Shown here piece by piece: positions 15,947 through 23,797 of a stretch of DNA of 64,000 nucleotides. Source of the stretch: Sphaerisporangium album (GTDB lineage: Bacteria; Actinomycetota; Actinomycetes; Streptosporangiales; Streptosporangiaceae); NCBI RefSeq assembly GCF_003323745.1, contig NZ_QOIL01000016.1, positions 124,001 through 188,000 of the forward strand, written 5' to 3'. Each line of letters begins with the position of its first letter. Position 1 is the stretch's first letter. Under the pieces are notes generated by a model. That model was not told where the DNA came from. It saw only the letters and a list, made by a program, of their open reading frames with translations, and ran no database searches. The position numbers and the translations under genes are program-made.

Positions 15947-17362
15947 TCAGTGGCCGATTTCGACGTTCTCCAGGATGCCGAGCGCGTCGGGGACCAGGAC
16001 GGCGGCGGAGTAGTAGGTGGAGACGAGGTAGGAGATGATCGCCTGCTCGTTGATCCCCATGAAGCGGACCGACAGGCCGGGCTCGTATTCGTCGGGGATC
16101 TCGGTCTGGTGCAGGCCGATGACGCCCTGGTTGTGCTCACCGGTGCGCATGAGCAGGATCTTGCTGGTCCGGCTGTCGGTGATGGGGATCTTGTTGCATG
16201 GCAGCAGCGGGACGCCGCGCCAGGACGGGATGGCGTGGCCGTGCAGGTCGGTGCTCTGCGGGTAGACGCCGCGGCGGCTGGCCTCGCGCCCGAACGCCGC
16301 GATGGTCAGCGGGTGGGCGAGGAAGAACGCCGGCTCCTTCCACACGTGCGCGAGCAGGTCGTCGAGGTCGTCGGGGGTGGGTGGTCCGGTGCGGGTGTGG
16401 ATGCGTTGTTTGAGGTCGGCGTTGTTGAGGAGGCCGAATTCGGGGTTGTTGATGAGTTCGTGTTCTTGGCGTTCGCGGAGGGCTTCGATGGTGAGGCGGA
16501 GTTGTTGGTGGGTTTGGTTCATGGGCTGGTTGTAGAGGTCGGCGACGCGGGTGTGGATGCGGAGGATGGTCTGGGCGACGGAGAGTTCGTATTCGCGGGG
16601 GGTGGTTTCGTAGTCGACGAAGGTGCCGGGGAGGTGGGGTTCTCCGTGGTGGCCTGAGGTGATTTCGATGAGGGCTTCGCCGTGTTTGTTTTGTGGGGGT
16701 TTGGGGGTTTCTTGTTGTGTTTGGAGGTGGGTGCGGAGGGTTTGGGATTGGGCGAGGAGTTCGTTGAAGGCTTGGCGGGTGAGGGTGAGGGTGGTGGTGG
16801 GGGTGACGGCCTGGATGGTGTGGTCCCAGGTGGGGGTGGGTGTGGTGGTGGTGAGGGTGTGGTCGCCGTAGTAGTCGCCGTCGGCGAGGACGGTCAGGAT
16901 GGTGTTGTCGCCGTAGGGGCCGGTGCCGATTTTGTTGACCTTGCCGTGGGCGATGAGGATGAGGCGGTCGGCGGGCTGGCCGGTTTGGGTGATGATGTCG
17001 CCGGTGTCGTGGTGGGTCTGGGTGAAGCGGTTGGCGAGGGCTTCGAGGGTGGAGTCGTCGTCGAAGTGGCGGAGCAGGGGGAGTTCGCGTAGTTCGGGGG
17101 GGATGACGCGGATGTCGGTGCCTTGGCTGGTGAAGCTGAGGCGTCCGTCGCCGATGGCGTAGGACAGGCGGCGGTTGACGCGGTAGGTGCCGCCGCTGGT
17201 GTGGATCCAGGGGAGCATGCGCAGCAGCCATCGGGAGGAGATGTTCTGCATCTGTGGCTGCGACTTGGTCGTCGTGGCCAGGTTGCGCGCGGCCGCGGTG
17301 GCCAGGGCTTGTTGTGCCTGGGCTTGGTCGCCGCCCGGCCTTGTATCGGTTGTCTCGGTCAC
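15947..17362 (-). CDS. Family 2B encapsulin shell protein, copy 2
   Basis: The second tandem shell gene encodes about 471 residues with the same organisation as copy 1: N-terminal arm, HK97-like core, inserted cyclic-nucleotide-binding-like domain and family 2 C-terminus. Its variable stretch reads [16 protein letters not shown], and the following 120 residues differ at many positions from copy 1 (for example [20 protein letters not shown] against [20 protein letters not shown]). GTG 17362 is the start shared with copy 1; ATG 17389 would add nine residues but has no clear ribosome site. It is first in the operon, followed by copy 1 and the polyprenyl synthase. Two-component shells made from paralogous subunits are known in this subfamily. 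Confidence 0.9.
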   Translation of the reverse strand: MTETTDTRPGGDQAQAQQALATAAARNLATTTKSQPQMQNISSRWLLRMLPWIHTSGGTYRVNRRLSYAIGDGRLSFTSQGTDIRVIPPELRELPLLRHFDDDSTLEALANRFTQTHHDTGDIITQTGQPADRLILIAHGKVNKIGTGPYGDNTILTVLADGDYYGDHTLTTTTPTPTWDHTIQAVTPTTTLTLTRQAFNELLAQSQTLRTHLQTQQETPKPPQNKHGEALIEITSGHHGEPHLPGTFVDYETTPREYELSVAQTILRIHTRVADLYNQPMNQTHQQLRLTIEALRERQEHELINNPEFGLLNNADLKQRIHTRTGPPTPDDLDDLLAHVWKEPAFFLAHPLTIAAFGREASRRGVYPQSTDLHGHAIPSWRGVPLLPCNKIPITDSRTSKILLMRTGEHNQGVIGLHQTEIPDEYEPGLSVRFMGINEQAIISYLVSTYYSAAVLVPDALGILENVEIGH

Positions 17363-17373
17363 AACCCACACCA
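16353..17373. repeat. 1.02-kb near-identical block, copy B
   Basis: Partner of 14805-15825. Inside both blocks the coding strand uses A-ending purine codons (CAA, GAA, AAA, ACA, CCA) far more than the adjoining C-terminal coding sequence, which uses CAG and GAG. Confidence 0.9.
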
Positions 17374-17389
17374 CCAATCCGTAGAGCAT

Positions 17390-18030
17390 TGAACGGGGGG
17401 AACAAGGGATCGCTTGGATTAGTCCGGCCGGAGAGGCCGTGCGCAGTGAGATCGTGCCGCCGGCGTGAGGACGCGTGAATCGAATTCCGGCGCGGCGTCA
17501 AGTGATCGACGGGGTGCGAATCCGCGTCGCCGTTAACCGCTCGCCGGAATGGCCGAAAGAATGTCGTACATGAATGGTCGAACGCTACGCGGGCCGTTCG
17601 CCGCGATAGAGGAGCCGTCGGTTTGCCGTGGGGGGTTGACGTGCGGACGCTCTGTCGTGTGCGTGTTCTTCATGGTCGCCGGGCCGCTGCAATTATGCGG
17701 TGCCGATCTTTCGCGTGTCAATTCCGGGTCCACATCGGTTGACTCGGCGGTTTCCGATAGTGCGAATCTACCGAAAAGAAGGCCGACGCCAGATATTTCG
17801 GAACAGAGAGGCTGTTTCCGAATAGCTTGGTCAAATGCCGCTTATGCCGCACGGTCGGATGTCCGTAACCATGGCGGCCCCGGCGTCCGGCGGGCGAGGA
17901 GACCGGAGGGCGGGAAGCGTAGGCTCGTTGTGACGGCCCAGGTCCGCCCGGTGGCGACCTCGACGCAGAAGTCGCCGGCGGTGTCGCCGTGCGCAGGGTG
18001 GTCCGCCTCCGAGCACGTTAGGGGCCAGCC
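17390..18030. other. Divergent promoter region between encapsulin operon and esterase fusion
   Basis: About 640 bp with no credible gene. It is visibly richer in A and T than its surroundings, especially around 17530-17870. It should carry the encapsulin promoter (leftward) and the promoter of the phosphoribosyltransferase fusion gene (rightward). I see no strong palindrome or repeat in it. Confidence 0.5.
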
Positions 18031-20043
18031 ATGTCCGACCACCTGTTCCGCGACCGCAGAGACGCCGGTCGCGCGCTGGCGGGGCTGCTCGACCACTACC
18101 GGGGCGAGCCCGGCGTTCTCGTCCTCGCCCTCCCGCGCGGCGGCGTCCCCGTGGGTTTCGAGGTGGCCAGGGCGCTGGGGGCGCCCCTCGACGTCTTCCT
18201 CGCCCGCAAGCTGGGCGTGCCCGGCCAGGAGGACCTGGCGATGGGCGCGGTCGCCGGCGACGGGGTGATCGCGCTCAACGACGACGTCATCCGTGGCCTC
18301 GCCATCCCCGCCGAGGTGGTGGAGCACGTCGCCGACTGGGAGGGCCGCGAGATCCCCCGGTGGGAGCGGCACTTCCGGCAGGACCGCCCGCCGCGCCCGA
18401 TCGAGGGCCAGGTGGTGATCCTGGTGGACGACGGCCTGAGCACCGGGGCCGGGCTGCGCGCGGCCGTCAAGGCGCTGCGCCGGTCGGGTCCGGCGCGCGT
18501 CGTGGTGGCCCTCCCGGCCGTCGCCCAGGCCACCTGCGAGGACTTGGCCGCGCAGGCCGACGAGGTGGTCTACGCGACCACGCCCTCGCCGTACTCCGCC
18601 GTCGACCAGTCGTACTGGGACTTCGCCGAGATCACCGTGGAGGACGTCCGGGACCTGCTGCGCGCGTCGGCGGCGTCGCTGCCCGCCAGGGCGTGGTCAC
18701 CGGGCTCCGGGGACGTCACGGCCGTCCGCGCGGAGGCGTTGCCGACCGAGGGCGGCGTCCCGCACCCGAACGTGCTCGCCGACCTGGTCGGGGACGCGCG
18801 CCTGGTGCTCCTCGGTGGCGCCTCCCACGGCACGCACGAGTTCTACGCGGCCCGCGCCGCCATGACCCGGTGGCTGATCGAGGAGAAGGGCTTCCGCGGC
18901 GTCGCGGTGCAGGCGGACTGGCCCGACGCCTACCGGGTCAACCGGTACGTCCGGGGGTGCGGCCACGACACCACGGCCGAGGAGGCGCTGCGCGACTTCC
19001 GCCGATTCCCGGTGTGGATGTGGCGCAACACCGTGGTGCTCGGCTTCGTCGCCTGGCTGCGCGAGCACAACCACCGCGTTCTCGGGGAGCACCCGGACAA
19101 GGCGGGCTTCTACGGGCTGGACCTGTTCGGGACGCACCAGGCGATGCGGGACGTCGTCTCCCATCTGGAGGCCGTGGACCCGGCCGCCGCCGCGTGCGCG
19201 CGCGAGCGTTACGCCTGCTTCGACCACCTCGGCAGCGGCGAGGCCCAGGCGTACGGCTTCACTGCGGCCTGCGGGGCCGGGGAGGCCTGCGAGGACGAGG
19301 TGGTCCAACGCCTGGTCCACCGGCGGCGCGAGGCGCTGGGGTCGATGCGGCGCCAGGGGCTGCTCCACGAGGACGAGCTGTTCTTCGCCGAGCTGAACGC
19401 GCGGGCGGCGAAGTCGGCCGACGAGCACTACCGTTCGATGTTCGCCGGCCGGATCGCGTCCTGGAACGCGCGCGACCGGCACATGGCGGACACGCTGGAC
19501 GCCCTCCTGGAGCATCTGAGCCGCCACCGGGGACGCCCGGCGAAGATCGTGGTGTGGGCGCACAACGCGCACGTCGGCGACGCCCGCGCCACCGAGGCGG
19601 CCTGCCGCGGTGAGATCAACCTCGGCGGGCTCGTCCGGGAGCGGCACGGGGACGACTGCCGCATCGTCGGCCTCACCACCTACACGGGCACGGTCACCGC
19701 GGCCGACCACTGGGAGGGCCCGGCCGAGCGCAAGTGGCTGAGACCGGCCCTGTCCGACAGCGTGGAGGAACTCTTCCACGAGGTCGGCGAGAAGGAGTTC
19801 CTCACGTCGTTCAGGACGGCGCCGCGCACGCGTGACGTGCTGGGCTCCGCGCGGCTGGAGCGCATGGTGGGCGCCGTCTACCGCCCGCGCACGGAGCGCA
19901 GGAGCCACTACTTCCGCGCCCGGCCGGCCGGCCAGTTCGACGCCGTCGTCCACGTGGACGAGACCCGGGCCGTGGAGCCCCTGGACGACACGGACCGCTG
20001 GGTCCAGGGGGAGCTTCCCGAGACCTATCCCGCCGGCGTCTGA
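18031..20043 (+). CDS. Phosphoribosyltransferase / erythromycin esterase fusion protein
   Basis: The 670-residue protein joins two enzyme-like domains. Residues 1 to about 215 are a type I phosphoribosyltransferase: flexible-loop-type start LALPRGGVPVGFEVA and the PRPP-binding motif VVILVDDGLSTGAG. Residues of about 245-655 are an erythromycin esterase (EreA/EreB-like) domain: LVLLGGASHGTHEFYAARA, EKGFRGVAVQADWP, FYGLDLFG and VVWAHNAHVGDA, with the conserved His and Glu residues of that fold. Such fusions occur in actinobacteria, and macrolide hydrolysis should not be assumed. ATG 18031 follows a modest GGGG-containing site. A small hydrolase gene follows 13 bp after the stop, so they form an operon. 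Natural substrate unknown. Confidence 0.88.
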   Translation: MSDHLFRDRRDAGRALAGLLDHYRGEPGVLVLALPRGGVPVGFEVARALGAPLDVFLARKLGVPGQEDLAMGAVAGDGVIALNDDVIRGLAIPAEVVEHVADWEGREIPRWERHFRQDRPPRPIEGQVVILVDDGLSTGAGLRAAVKALRRSGPARVVVALPAVAQATCEDLAAQADEVVYATTPSPYSAVDQSYWDFAEITVEDVRDLLRASAASLPARAWSPGSGDVTAVRAEALPTEGGVPHPNVLADLVGDARLVLLGGASHGTHEFYAARAAMTRWLIEEKGFRGVAVQADWPDAYRVNRYVRGCGHDTTAEEALRDFRRFPVWMWRNTVVLGFVAWLREHNHRVLGEHPDKAGFYGLDLFGTHQAMRDVVSHLEAVDPAAAACARERYACFDHLGSGEAQAYGFTAACGAGEACEDEVVQRLVHRRREALGSMRRQGLLHEDELFFAELNARAAKSADEHYRSMFAGRIASWNARDRHMADTLDALLEHLSRHRGRPAKIVVWAHNAHVGDARATEAACRGEINLGGLVRERHGDDCRIVGLTTYTGTVTAADHWEGPAERKWLRPALSDSVEELFHEVGEKEFLTSFRTAPRTRDVLGSARLERMVGAVYRPRTERRSHYFRARPAGQFDAVVHVDETRAVEPLDDTDRWVQGELPETYPAGV

Positions 20044-20056
20044 GGAGGAGGACGCG

Positions 20057-20737
20057 ATGGCAGTTACAGAAACCGTCTCGATTCCCGCGGCCGGGGTATC
20101 GCTCGACGCGGACGTCGTCGTGCCGCGGCCCGCCCACGGGGTGGTGCTGTTCGCGCACGGCAGCGGCAGCGGCCGGCACAGCCCCCGCAACCGCCACGTG
20201 GCGGCCGCGCTCCATGACGCGGAGCTGGCGACCGTCCTGGTGGACCTGCTGACCCCCGAGGAGGAGCGGGTCGACGCCCTGACGGCGGCGCTCCGGTTCG
20301 ACATCGGCCTGCTGGCGGAGCGGCTGGTCGCGCTGGTCGACTGGGCGGGGCGGCATGGGCCGCTGGCCGAGCTGGGCGTCGGGCTCTTCGGGGCCAGCAC
20401 CGGCGCGGCGGCGGCGCTGGTCGCCGCGGCGGAGCGGCCCGTCTCGGTCCAGGCCGTCGTGTCGCGCGGCGGCCGTCCGGACCTGGCCGGCGACCACCTG
20501 CGCCTGGTGCGCCAGCCGACCCTGCTGATCGTCGGCGAGCTCGACCCGGTGGTCATCGAGCTGAACCGCGAGGCCATGGAGCTGCTGGCGGGCGAGACCG
20601 CCTTCGCCGTGGTCGCCGGCGCCACGCACCTGTTCGAGGAGCCCGGAGCCCTGGACCAGGTGGCGCACCTGGCCCGCGACTGGTTCCGCCGCCACCTGAG
20701 GAGCGTGCCGCACCGCCAGGTGCACCCCTCGGCCTAG
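20057..20737 (+). CDS. Dienelactone-hydrolase-like alpha/beta hydrolase
   Basis: The 226-residue protein has VLFAHGSGSGRHSPRNR, an oxyanion-type loop, and a nucleophile region LFGASTGAAAAL. The strictly expected elbow would be GxSxG, and here the sequence is GASTG, with Ser as candidate nucleophile. A late Asp (GELDPVV) and His (GATHLFEEP) complete the triad. ATG 20057 follows GGAGGAGGA. It lies in an operon with the phosphoribosyltransferase-esterase fusion, a pairing I recall from other actinomycetes. Substrate unknown. Confidence 0.85.
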   Translation: MAVTETVSIPAAGVSLDADVVVPRPAHGVVLFAHGSGSGRHSPRNRHVAAALHDAELATVLVDLLTPEEERVDALTAALRFDIGLLAERLVALVDWAGRHGPLAELGVGLFGASTGAAAALVAAAERPVSVQAVVSRGGRPDLAGDHLRLVRQPTLLIVGELDPVVIELNREAMELLAGETAFAVVAGATHLFEEPGALDQVAHLARDWFRRHLRSVPHRQVHPSA

Positions 20738-20867
20738 CCGCCCCCCGCCCGCCGCCGCGCGCGAGGAAGATCGTTGATCGGACGACGCAGGGCGTACCGG
20801 GGTGAGACCGCCCAGGTGCCGCGATCAACCCTTTACTCCATGTTGTCCGGCTTAGGGTGTCGGTCCC

Positions 20868-20899
20868 GTGCGTACGCACCGTAGCCTGGCGACTACGGT
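20868..20899. promoter_or_regulatory. Overlapping palindromes upstream of the hydrogenase operon
   Basis: GTGCGTACGCAC (20868-20879) is a perfect 12-bp palindrome. It overlaps a second inverted repeat, ACCGTAG (20878-20884) with CTACGGT (20893-20899). The pair ends 18 nt before the first gene of the hydrogenase operon, so this is a plausible regulator site or leader structure. Confidence 0.5.
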
Positions 20900-20917
20900 A
20901 CATAACGGAGCGTACAC

Positions 20918-21586
20918 ATGCCTGTGACATCGAGCACGCGCCTGGCCGTCGGCGAGGCATTCGCCCGGCGGGACGCCGCGGGCCGCCGCCTGGCGGAGGA
21001 CGCGGAGCGCATCGCGCGAGCATGTCGTGACATGGCGGCGAGGTTCCACCAGGGCGGCAAGCTGATCGTCTTCGGCAACGGAGGCGCGGGCACGGACGCC
21101 TCGCACGTCGCGGTGGAGTTCATGCATCCGGTCGTCGTGGGCAAGCGGGCGCTGCCGGCGATGGCCCTGGGCAACGACGCCGCCACGGTCACGGGCGTGG
21201 GCGCCCGCGACGGGTTCTCCGAGGTCTTCGCCCACCAGATACGGCACTGGGCGGACCCGGCGGACATCGCGCTCGGGATCTCGCCCGACGGCCGGTGTGC
21301 CAACGTCCTGCGCGGGCTGGAGACGGCCCGCGAGCTGGGTCTGTACACGATGGCCCTCGTGGGCGGCGACGGCGGCGCGTTGGCGCGGAGCCCGGCCGTC
21401 GGCCAGGCGCTGATCGCCAGGTCCTGCGACCCGGCGGTGGTGAAGGAAATCCACGTCACCACCTACCACGTCCTGTGGGAGCTGGTTCATGTCTTCTTCG
21501 CCCAGACCGTCCCGCCCGGGCCCGCCAGGACCCCGGCCGTCGAGCCCGAGACCGCCGCGCGCGGTGGCGCGGAGGCGGTGAGATGA
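20918..21586 (+). CDS. SIS-domain protein 1 of the hydrogenase operon
   Basis: The 222-residue protein has a SIS (sugar isomerase) fold of the GmhA/phosphoheptose isomerase type. It has a phosphate-binding loop KLIVFGNGGAGTDASHVAVEF, then the core sequence DPADIALGISPDGRCANVLRG, where GmhA enzymes have GISTSG. The C-terminal helix resembles VVKEIHVTTYHVLWELVH. The S-T-S-G loop is altered to S-P-D-G, so sugar-phosphate isomerase activity is doubtful. It is the first gene of the hydrogenase operon and overlaps the next gene by ATGA. Paired SIS genes accompany actinobacterial group 1h hydrogenases; their task there is unknown to me. Confidence 0.85.
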   Translation: MPVTSSTRLAVGEAFARRDAAGRRLAEDAERIARACRDMAARFHQGGKLIVFGNGGAGTDASHVAVEFMHPVVVGKRALPAMALGNDAATVTGVGARDGFSEVFAHQIRHWADPADIALGISPDGRCANVLRGLETARELGLYTMALVGGDGGALARSPAVGQALIARSCDPAVVKEIHVTTYHVLWELVHVFFAQTVPPGPARTPAVEPETAARGGAEAVR

Positions 21587-21873
21587 CCGGCCGCGTGGAC
21601 CCGCGCGCGGACGCCTGCCCGACCTGCTCGGACGAGGCGCTGCCCGCCCGTGTGCTCCGGCTGACCGGCTCGGGCCTCGCGATCGTCCAGGTCGAGCGCG
21701 CCGAGTGCTCCGGGAGCGCCGAGGAGGCCGAGGAGCAGGTGAGCGTCGCGCTGGTCGACGCCGAGCCCGGCGACACGATCCTCGTGCACGCCAAGGAGGC
21801 CATCGCCGTGATCGCCAAGGCTGGCGGCGACGGACACGACCACGGACACGACGACGGACAGGGCCATGGCTGA
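21583..21873 (+). CDS. Non-canonical HypC-like hydrogenase assembly protein
   Basis: This 96-residue protein resembles the HypC/HupF beta-barrel (ALPARVLRLTGSGLAIVQVE...VSVALVDAEPGDTILVHAKEAIAVI). However, it lacks the Met-Cys N-terminus that carries the iron-ligand complex in HypC. Instead it has CPTC at residues 13-16 and a His/Asp-rich tail (GHDHGHDDGQGHG) that could hold nickel or another metal. ATG 21583 overlaps the upstream stop, and its stop overlaps the next SIS gene, so translation is coupled. A canonical hypC is present downstream, so this paralogue probably has a separate job, perhaps a dedicated chaperone for the group 1h enzyme. Confidence 0.75.
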   Translation: MTGRVDPRADACPTCSDEALPARVLRLTGSGLAIVQVERAECSGSAEEAEEQVSVALVDAEPGDTILVHAKEAIAVIAKAGGDGHDHGHDDGQGHG

Positions 21874-22624
21874 GGAGGCGCGCACCGAGGCGGTGCGGCG
21901 CCTCTACCCGTTCCTGTACGGCGGCACGGACGCGCGCACCGGCGCGCCCCCGGCGGACGGCGAGCGGGCGCGCGCCGGCGCCGGCACCGACCAGATGCGT
22001 CGCGCGGCCGAGCACGCGATCTGGTCCACCGAGGTGAAGGCGGACGAGATCGTGCGGCTGCGCCACCAGGTGGGGGAGATGTACGCCGACCGGCTGGCCG
22101 TGTGCGCCGAGGAGATGGCGGCGAGGTTCGCCGCCGGAGGCAGGCTCTTCGCGTTCGGCAACGGCGGTAGCAGCACCGACGCGCAGGAGATGGCGACCTG
22201 CTACCTCAACCCGCCGTACGGCCGCCCGCTCCCCGCGCTGTCGCTGACCGCCGACGTCGCCGTGGTGACCGCGCTGTCCAACGACGTCGGATTCGACGTC
22301 GTCTTCGCCCGGCAGATCGCCGCGTACGGCCGGCCCGGGGACATGGCCGTCGGCCTGTCCACCAGCGGCGGCTCCCTCAACCTCGTGCAGGCGTTCCAGG
22401 AGGCGAGCCGCGTCGGCATGCTGACGGCCGGGCTCGCCGGTTACCAGGGCGGGCGGCTCGCCGAGCTGGCGGAGCTCGACGTGCTGGACCACCTGTTCGT
22501 CATCCCGTCGTCGTCGGTGCACCGCATCCAGGAGGCGCAGACGACGGTCTACCACGTGCTCTGGGAGATCACCCAGCGGCTGCTGGAGCCCGGCGACGGC
22601 GCGGGGCCGCCGCCGGGCGGGTGA
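21866..22624 (+). CDS. SIS-domain protein 2 of the hydrogenase operon
   Basis: The 252-residue SIS protein keeps the intact GmhA-type loops RLFAFGNGGSSTDAQEMATCYL and GDMAVGLSTSGGSLNLVQAFQEA. It also has a helix matching VHRIQEAQTTVYHVLWEITQRL. The N-terminal 60 residues are an extension with an Ala/Gly-rich linker. Compared with SIS protein 1, the substrate loop (LSTSGG) is intact. The two may form a heteromer with one degraded site, which is an inference. The start overlaps the preceding HypC-like gene by 8 nt, and the stop overlaps in-frame possibilities upstream of the small subunit. It belongs to the hydrogenase operon. Confidence 0.85.
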   Translation: MAEEARTEAVRRLYPFLYGGTDARTGAPPADGERARAGAGTDQMRRAAEHAIWSTEVKADEIVRLRHQVGEMYADRLAVCAEEMAARFAAGGRLFAFGNGGSSTDAQEMATCYLNPPYGRPLPALSLTADVAVVTALSNDVGFDVVFARQIAAYGRPGDMAVGLSTSGGSLNLVQAFQEASRVGMLTAGLAGYQGGRLAELAELDVLDHLFVIPSSSVHRIQEAQTTVYHVLWEITQRLLEPGDGAGPPPGG

Positions 22625-22719
22625 TCGCCCGTCGGGGCGCCAGCGGTGAGGCCTCGGCCTCATCGGAGTCCGGCCGAGGGCCGGGAGATCGGCGAGATCG
22701 GGGAGAACGGGGAGGCGAT

Positions 22720-23796
22720 ATGGCCACGACGGCAAAGGCATCGGGTGACGCGGCGCGCGAGCAGGACGAGCCCGTCGTCCACATTCTCTGGCTGAACGCG
22801 GGCATGAGCTGCGACGGCGACTCCGTCGCGCTCACCGCGGCGATGCAGCCGAGCATCGAGGACATCCTCCTCGGCGTCCTTCCCGGGCTGCCGAAGGTCG
22901 ACGTCCACTGGCCGCTGCTGGACTTCCACAGCGGGCCGATGCAGGGCTCCGACGCCATGATCGAGTGGTACTTCCTGGCGGCCGAGGGCGGCCTGGAGCC
23001 GTTCGTCCTGGTCGTCGAGGGGTCGATCCCGAACGAGTCGATCAAGCAGGAGGGCTACTGGTCGGGGTTCGGCAACAACCCCGACACCGGCCAGCCGATG
23101 ACCCTGCCCGAGTGGCTCGACCGCCTCGCGCCACAGGCCACCGCGATCATCGCGGCGGGCACGTGCGCGACGTACGGCGGCATCCACGCCATGGCGGGCA
23201 ACCCGACCGGCTCGATGGGCCTGGCCGACTACCTCGGCTGGGAGTGGCGGTCGAAGGCCGGCGTGCCGATCGTCAACGTGCCGGGCTGCCCGATCCAGCC
23301 GGACAACATGTCCGAGACCATGCTGTACCTGCTCTACCAGCTCAACGGGCAGGCCCCGATGATCCCCCTGGACGAGGCGCTGCGCCCGACGTGGCTGTTC
23401 GGCCAGACCGTGCACGAGGGCTGCGACCGGGCCGGCTACTACGAGCAGGGCCAGTTCGCCACCGAGTACGGCTCGCCGCAGTGCCTGGTCAAGATCGGCT
23501 GCTGGGGGCCGGTCGTCAAGTGCAACGTCCCCAAGCGCGGGTGGATGAGCGGCATCGGCGGCTGCCCGAACGTGGGCGGCATCTGCATCGCCTGCACGAT
23601 GCCCGGCTTCCCGGACAAGTTCATGCCGTTCATGGACGAGCCTCCGGGGGCCCGCGTGTCCTCGACGGTCAGCACCATGTACGGCGGCGTCGTCCGCAGG
23701 CTGCGCGACATCACGTTCAGGACAGTCGACAAGGAGCCGAAGTGGCGGGCCAAGGGCCGCGCGCTGCTGACCGGCTACAAGGCCCCGTGGAGCTGA
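22720..23796 (+). CDS. hhyS: [NiFe]-hydrogenase small subunit, group 1h
   Basis: The 358-residue Fe-S electron-transfer subunit begins at ATG 22720 behind GGGGAGG. The proximal-cluster region is NAGMSCDGDS (Cys31, Asp32), where most small subunits have CxxC. The Asp in this position is the hallmark of oxygen-tolerant group 1h enzymes. Further ligands are in IAAGTCATYGGIH and NVPGCPIQPDN. The medial and distal cluster region follows, with multiple Cys (GCDRAGYYEQG, SPQCLVKIGCWGPVVKCNVP, GIGGCPNVGGICIACTMPGFP). There is no Tat signal peptide, so the enzyme is cytoplasmic or associated with the inner face of the membrane. The stop is one base before the large-subunit ATG. Predicted role: passing electrons from H2, including atmospheric H2, toward the respiratory chain. 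Confidence 0.95.
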   Translation: MATTAKASGDAAREQDEPVVHILWLNAGMSCDGDSVALTAAMQPSIEDILLGVLPGLPKVDVHWPLLDFHSGPMQGSDAMIEWYFLAAEGGLEPFVLVVEGSIPNESIKQEGYWSGFGNNPDTGQPMTLPEWLDRLAPQATAIIAAGTCATYGGIHAMAGNPTGSMGLADYLGWEWRSKAGVPIVNVPGCPIQPDNMSETMLYLLYQLNGQAPMIPLDEALRPTWLFGQTVHEGCDRAGYYEQGQFATEYGSPQCLVKIGCWGPVVKCNVPKRGWMSGIGGCPNVGGICIACTMPGFPDKFMPFMDEPPGARVSSTVSTMYGGVVRRLRDITFRTVDKEPKWRAKGRALLTGYKAPWS

Positions 23797-23797
23797 C

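Noticed and set aside
17549-18268. 239-codon forward frame in the gap before the esterase fusion.
   Set aside because: It lacks codon bias in its first two thirds, has no domain, and its end overlaps the true gene in another frame.
18031-20043. Macrolide resistance gene because of the erythromycin-esterase domain.
   Set aside because: The domain is fused to a phosphoribosyltransferase and belongs to a broad family with many non-resistance members; resistance cannot be claimed from sequence.
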